From Bacteroidota bacterium (GTDB taxonomy: Bacteria; Bacteroidota; Bacteroidia; Palsa-965): a stretch of 64,000 nucleotides of DNA. The stretch covers positions 62,001 through 126,000 of the forward strand of contig JACQAM010000026.1 of the NCBI GenBank assembly GCA_016194975.1, written 5' to 3'. The position numbers and the translations under genes were made by a program. Within the stretch, counting starts at the first letter, position 1. Each line of letters opens with the position of its first letter. Positions 60,377 through 64,000 of the stretch are shown piece after piece. The notes beneath the pieces are model-generated. The model saw only the letters and a list, made by a program, of their open reading frames with translations. It did no database searches and was not told the origin of the DNA.

Positions 60377-61723
60377 ATGAAAAAAATGTTTTTACTTTTC
60401 TCCACCGTCGCACTCACCTCTTTCGCACATGCGCAATGTGTAGCCGGATTTACATTCACCGTGAATTCCGCATCGGTAAGTTTCACCAATACTTCTTCGG
60501 GCGCCGCACTTCCTGTTTATAACTGGGATTTCGGCGATGCGGGTAATTCTTCATTGCAGAATCCGTCTCATTTTTATAATACGGCCGGCACGTACACCGT
60601 TTCGCTTACTATAACGGACAGTTTGAATCAAACCTGCACCAATACTTATTCTTCACCGGTTACAGTTACGGCAGGATGTAATAATCTTTCTGTTTCTGCA
60701 ACTTCCACTGCAGCGAGCGCATGCGCAACGTGTGATGGCACCATGAGCGGAAACGCGAGCGGAGGAAACGCCGGTTACACTTATCTCTGGTCAAATTCTG
60801 CAACTGCGCCAACACTCACTTCTGTTTGCGCAGGAGATTATTTACTTACAGTTACCGATGCGATCGGTTGTGCTGCAACGGCGAATGTGCACGTGGCATG
60901 CCCGGATTCCTGCGTGGCAAATTTTTCCTCGAATGTGAGTGGCCTTACCGTTTTTCTTAACAACACTTCCAATGACAGCGCGGCAAATGTAAATTTCCAA
61001 TGGGATTTCGGCGATAGCAATTCTTCCACGATGATCAATCCTGCTTCGCATAATTATGCAATCGCAGGCACCTACACGATCACACTTATTATGAATGATG
61101 TGGTGAATGCATGTACCGATACTGCGAGAACTGTAGTTAATCCGGGCGGGCCTGCATCATGCTATGCATCTTTCAATCTACAGCAGGATTCTTCCAATCT
61201 TCTGCAGTGGTATGCGTATGGGAATGCAAGCGGACAGCCGCCATTCACTTATCTCTGGGATTTCGGTGATACCACTACTTCCACCATTGCAACTCCTCAA
61301 CACAATTACGCTTACGCTTGTCACCATGTAATTTGTCTTACCGTAACAGATGCAAATGGTTGTGTAAGTATGTATTGTGATTCTTCTGCATCGCACCGGA
61401 TGAGTTCAGCAGCAGCTTCAACTTTAATGCAATATCTTACCGTGGTGAGTATGACCGAAACTGCTACCGGAATTATGGAGCATGATGTAGTGAAAATAAA
61501 AGTGTGGCCGAATCCGTCAGGCGATTTTATCAATATTTCATTGGGAGAAAATACCGAGGGAGTGCTGCGCATCACGGATCTTCCGGGGAATATTGTATTG
61601 CAGCAAAAAATAAATGCGAATGAATTCAGGCTTGATGTGAGTAATCTTCCTGCGGGATGTTACAATCTCAACATCAGTAATGCGAAGATGAATCAGAACC
61701 GGAAGATCGTGATTATCCGCTGA
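60377..61723 (+). CDS. PKD-domain protein with T9SS type A sorting domain
   Basis: A 448-residue secreted protein. After the signal peptide (MKKMFLLFSTVALTSFAHAQ) come three PKD domains, each with the typical core: VYNWDFGDAGNSSLQNPSHFYNTAGTYTVSLTI, FQWDFGDSNSSTMINPASHNYAIAGTYTITLIM, and YLWDFGDTTTSTIATPQHNYAYACHHVICLTV. A SprB-like unit (NASGGNAGYTYLWSNSATAPTLTSVCAGDYLLTVTDAIGC) lies between the first two. The T9SS domain covers about 370-448 (VKIKVWPNPSGDFINISLGENTEG to NRKIVIIR). Confidence 0.92.
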   Translation: MKKMFLLFSTVALTSFAHAQCVAGFTFTVNSASVSFTNTSSGAALPVYNWDFGDAGNSSLQNPSHFYNTAGTYTVSLTITDSLNQTCTNTYSSPVTVTAGCNNLSVSATSTAASACATCDGTMSGNASGGNAGYTYLWSNSATAPTLTSVCAGDYLLTVTDAIGCAATANVHVACPDSCVANFSSNVSGLTVFLNNTSNDSAANVNFQWDFGDSNSSTMINPASHNYAIAGTYTITLIMNDVVNACTDTARTVVNPGGPASCYASFNLQQDSSNLLQWYAYGNASGQPPFTYLWDFGDTTTSTIATPQHNYAYACHHVICLTVTDANGCVSMYCDSSASHRMSSAAASTLMQYLTVVSMTETATGIMEHDVVKIKVWPNPSGDFINISLGENTEGVLRITDLPGNIVLQQKINANEFRLDVSNLPAGCYNLNISNAKMNQNRKIVIIR

Positions 61724-61743
61724 TCAAAAATATTTTTTGTTAT

Positions 61744-62202
61744 TCACATTGCCACGGGCGAAACCATTCTTCGTAAATAATTTATCTGCCCGAGATGATA
61801 TTGAAAATGTGCAATAAGAATAAGTAAAACTTCGAGAGTTGTTTTCTTTCCGCCGAAAGTTTCGAGCGGATAATTTTTCTGCAGATCGTCATCTTTCATT
61901 CCATCAAAAACTTTTTCGGTCATCGCGTGCGTATCGCGGAGCATTTGAATTATTTTTTGTGGCGGAATGTTTTTTTCGCTGAATTCCTTTTCGCGCTCAC
62001 GCACGTAGCCCGTGTGCCCGAGTTGCGCACCCAGGAAATGATTCAGGTTACCGATGAGATGCAGCGCGAGATTGCCCGCTGAATTGGAAACATCGCCTGA
62101 AATTTTCCAGGGATCATTTTCATTATGGAATTTCGAAATTTCTTCTTCAAGCTTCGTGATGCCCGTGAGAAAACTGTTTTTGAAATGTGGAATGGAATTC
62201 AT
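61744..62202 (-). CDS. DinB-family protein
   Basis: A 152-residue four-helix-bundle protein with likely metal-binding His: ALHLIGNLNHFLGAQLG, DTHAMTEKVFDGMKDDDLQKNYPLETFGGKKTTLEVLLILIAHFQYHLGQINYLRRM. The three His positions (HLIGNLNHF, HFQYH) are those of the DinB/YfiT metal site. The start ATG 62202 (MNSIPHFKNSFL) is the usual one; the longer frame from 62274 lacks family features. Biochemical function in this subgroup is unclear. Confidence 0.85.
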   Translation of the reverse strand: MNSIPHFKNSFLTGITKLEEEISKFHNENDPWKISGDVSNSAGNLALHLIGNLNHFLGAQLGHTGYVREREKEFSEKNIPPQKIIQMLRDTHAMTEKVFDGMKDDDLQKNYPLETFGGKKTTLEVLLILIAHFQYHLGQINYLRRMVSPVAM

Positions 62203-62482
62203 GATGCGATTTTTTTCAATGATACTAAAATGCGCTGGATTGTACTCTTTATTCTTATTCACACTGTTCATCATCAGAACATTAGTATTAGTGCACTTCC
62301 GCTTGACAGGTTCTTCTTAAAGAATCTTTGCGAAAGCGCTTGACAGGATGGTGCCGGATTGATTTCCCCAATGAAAAAAGCAGTTTTTTCACCATAACTC
62401 CATCTTGATTGGTATAGAAATGAATTCCGGTGGTTTGATTCACGATCGCCGATGAAGTTTTTTTGTATCAAACAAAATCGCC

Positions 62483-64000
62483 ATGAAAAAGTTCATCTTC
62501 TTTTCCGCAATCATCCTCTCCTCCATGATCCGCCTGCCTGCCGATAATTATTATTGGGTGGGCGGCACCGGCAACTGGAGTGATTACGTAACGCACTGGG
62601 CCGTGTCGAGCGGCGGGCAACTGTACCACAATCATGTTCCGACTCCCAACGACACCGTAATATTCGATTCACTTTCTTTTTCGCAACCGAACGATACCGT
62701 TTATGCCGATTCTGCGATCGCGTATTGTTATACTATGAAATGGGAAAACGTCCAGGATTTTCCTGTGTTCATGAACCGCACACAGAATTCAAATGAAATT
62801 CTGAAGATCTATGGATCGCTGCAACTGGATTCCGGAATGACGTGGGCGTTCACGGGCGATCTTCGTTTCGAAGGAATGAATGCAGGAAATACCATACGGA
62901 CAGCAGGAAATTTTATTTCAGATATGGTTTTCGGAGGCGATACCGCTGCAAGCTGGGAACTCCTCGATTCACTTCACATTAATACGCTGAATTTTTCAAA
63001 CGGAACTTTCAGGACGAATGGTTTTCCCGTTTATGTAAATGAAATTTGTTTCTGGACAAACAATCATGCTATTGTCCGGCTCGATACTTCTTTTATTTCG
63101 ATGAATCATTTCAATTTCATTTCACCTCCATGGTCATTGGATCCCGACAGCGCAACCATTCTTTACACCGGCGGAGAATTTTACGGCGACAATCGTCATT
63201 ACAATAAAGTAACCTTTACATCGAACGTCGCTATTTACAACAGCAATCAATTTGAAGAAGCAATTTTCGATCGCGGATGCAGCATTGCTTCAAGCAACAC
63301 ATTCCGCCGTTTCTTTCTTATTAATCCCGGCACTTCAATAATTCTGAATTCCGGCATTCAACTTTCTATCATCGACACTATTTCAGCTTCGGGTTCCTGC
63401 TATTCGGTGAATTCAATTTTCGGCGGTGCAGGAAGTTCAGTTTACAAGTCCACCGGTTCATTGTATCTCGATGATGTTGTACTCGATGATGTTTCGGCGG
63501 CCGGCGGCGCAAATTTCATCGCCACTAATTGTTTTACCAATGGAAATTGTACAGGATGGACACTCCTCTCGCCGCTCGTATCAAGAAATCTTTTTTGGGT
63601 GAATGGAAGCGGGGCATGGAACGATACCGCACACTGGTCTTCGACGAGCGGTGGACAAGCGGGCGAATGTCCTCCAACTCCGGCTGATGATATTTTCTTC
63701 GATAATAATTCTGCTCTTTCTTCTTCAGATACAGTTTTCGCCACATTGCCTAATTCATTCTGCAATAATCTTCACTGGACAAATTCTCCGGGAATATTCG
63801 CGCACAGCGCAACGCGCCTGCATGCTTACAGGGATTTTTCTGTTTCAAATCTTGCGACAGAATTTCCAGGAGAAATATTTTTCCGCAGTGATTCTGTTGC
63901 TGCCGTTGATGTTCCGAATCATACTTACGGTAATCTTTATTTTGTGGGTGATGGAAGCTGGTCGCTCAACAGCGATCTTGTTTCTGTTGCATCGATTCTC
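62483..64000 (+). CDS. Secreted protein with WVGGTGNWSD repeats (3' end outside window)
   Basis: From ATG 62483 the frame stays open to the window end (506 codons). A signal peptide is plausible (MKKFIFFSAIILSSMIRLPA). The repeat unit YYWVGGTGNWSDYVTHWAVSSGG and then PTPNDTVIFDS recurs as LFWVNGSGAWNDTAHWSSTSGG with CPPTPADDIFFDNNS. This is the Bacteroidota surface-protein repeat with paired WVxGxGxWxDxxHW motifs, thought to be beta-helix or Ig-like. A T9SS sorting domain is expected beyond the window. The function is unknown. Confidence 0.85.
   Translation, partial: MKKFIFFSAIILSSMIRLPADNYYWVGGTGNWSDYVTHWAVSSGGQLYHNHVPTPNDTVIFDSLSFSQPNDTVYADSAIAYCYTMKWENVQDFPVFMNRTQNSNEILKIYGSLQLDSGMTWAFTGDLRFEGMNAGNTIRTAGNFISDMVFGGDTAASWELLDSLHINTLNFSNGTFRTNGFPVYVNEICFWTNNHAIVRLDTSFISMNHFNFISPPWSLDPDSATILYTGGEFYGDNRHYNKVTFTSNVAIYNSNQFEEAIFDRGCSIASSNTFRRFFLINPGTSIILNSGIQLSIIDTISASGSCYSVNSIFGGAGSSVYKSTGSLYLDDVVLDDVSAAGGANFIATNCFTNGNCTGWTLLSPLVSRNLFWVNGSGAWNDTAHWSSTSGGQAGECPPTPADDIFFDNNSALSSSDTVFATLPNSFCNNLHWTNSPGIFAHSATRLHAYRDFSVSNLATEFPGEIFFRSDSVAAVDVPNHTYGNLYFVGDGSWSLNSDLVSVASIL

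Overview
The window is a chromosomal segment of a Bacteroidota bacterium, probably from an uncultured gliding lineage; I cannot place it below phylum. The evidence is type IX secretion system (T9SS) sorting domains on at least six secreted proteins, the gliding lipoproteins GldB and GldC, an FtsZ ending in the Bacteroidota tail LHDNVD, MurE with the meso-diaminopimelate motif DNPRSEDP, and promoters of the Bacteroidota -7 type (TAnnTTTG). I see no rRNA, tRNA, CRISPR array or transposase gene.

Layout. 1-3.4 kb: end of a TPR-type protein, secG, groES-groEL. 3.4-5 kb: two small genes, a T9SS cargo gene and a structured intergenic region. 5-22.5 kb: a minus-strand division and cell-wall (dcw) cluster in transcription order mraZ, rsmH, ftsL-like, ftsI (PASTA), murE, mraY, murD, a stand-alone copy of the MurD C-terminal domain, ftsW, murG, murC, ftsQ, ftsA, ftsZ, then a YqeY-like gene. 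Upstream of mraZ are phased GTGGG repeats that look like the MraZ operator. 22.9-25.3 kb: an acyltransferase pair that fits glycine/ornithine lipid synthesis, then engB. 25.3-42.6 kb: outer-membrane and secreted proteins, gldC/gldB, nadE, an SDR, a VOC protein, a PagL-like deacylase, an Ntox23-like protein, an acyltransferase and a BNR-repeat T9SS protein.

42.7-47.5 kb is an accessory island that looks more AT-rich than its surroundings. It holds a beta-class DNA methyltransferase, convergent with a two-gene operon of an Xre-type regulator and a protein whose motifs match DHH/RecJ phosphoesterases. This unit is bracketed by two copies of a T9SS gene 3' end. A MORN-repeat protein, a pentapeptide-repeat potassium-channel-like protein and an unrecognised small protein follow. 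I regard the methyltransferase + DHH-like pair as the best candidate for an undescribed (restriction-modification-like) system.

47.6-64 kb: giant repeat-rich T9SS proteins, dihydroorotase, an M28 peptidase, a PD40 propeller, a dolichol-phosphate-mannose-synthase-like transferase, RlpA, DinB, and a T9SS-type protein cut by the window end. Small dispersed elements are scattered through the window: a 123-bp MITE-like element with terminal inverted repeats, a 27-bp GC-rich palindrome inserted in two coding genes in different frames, and several intergenic repeats. Many genes have the -7 box only 4-5 nt before the start codon, which implies leaderless mRNAs.
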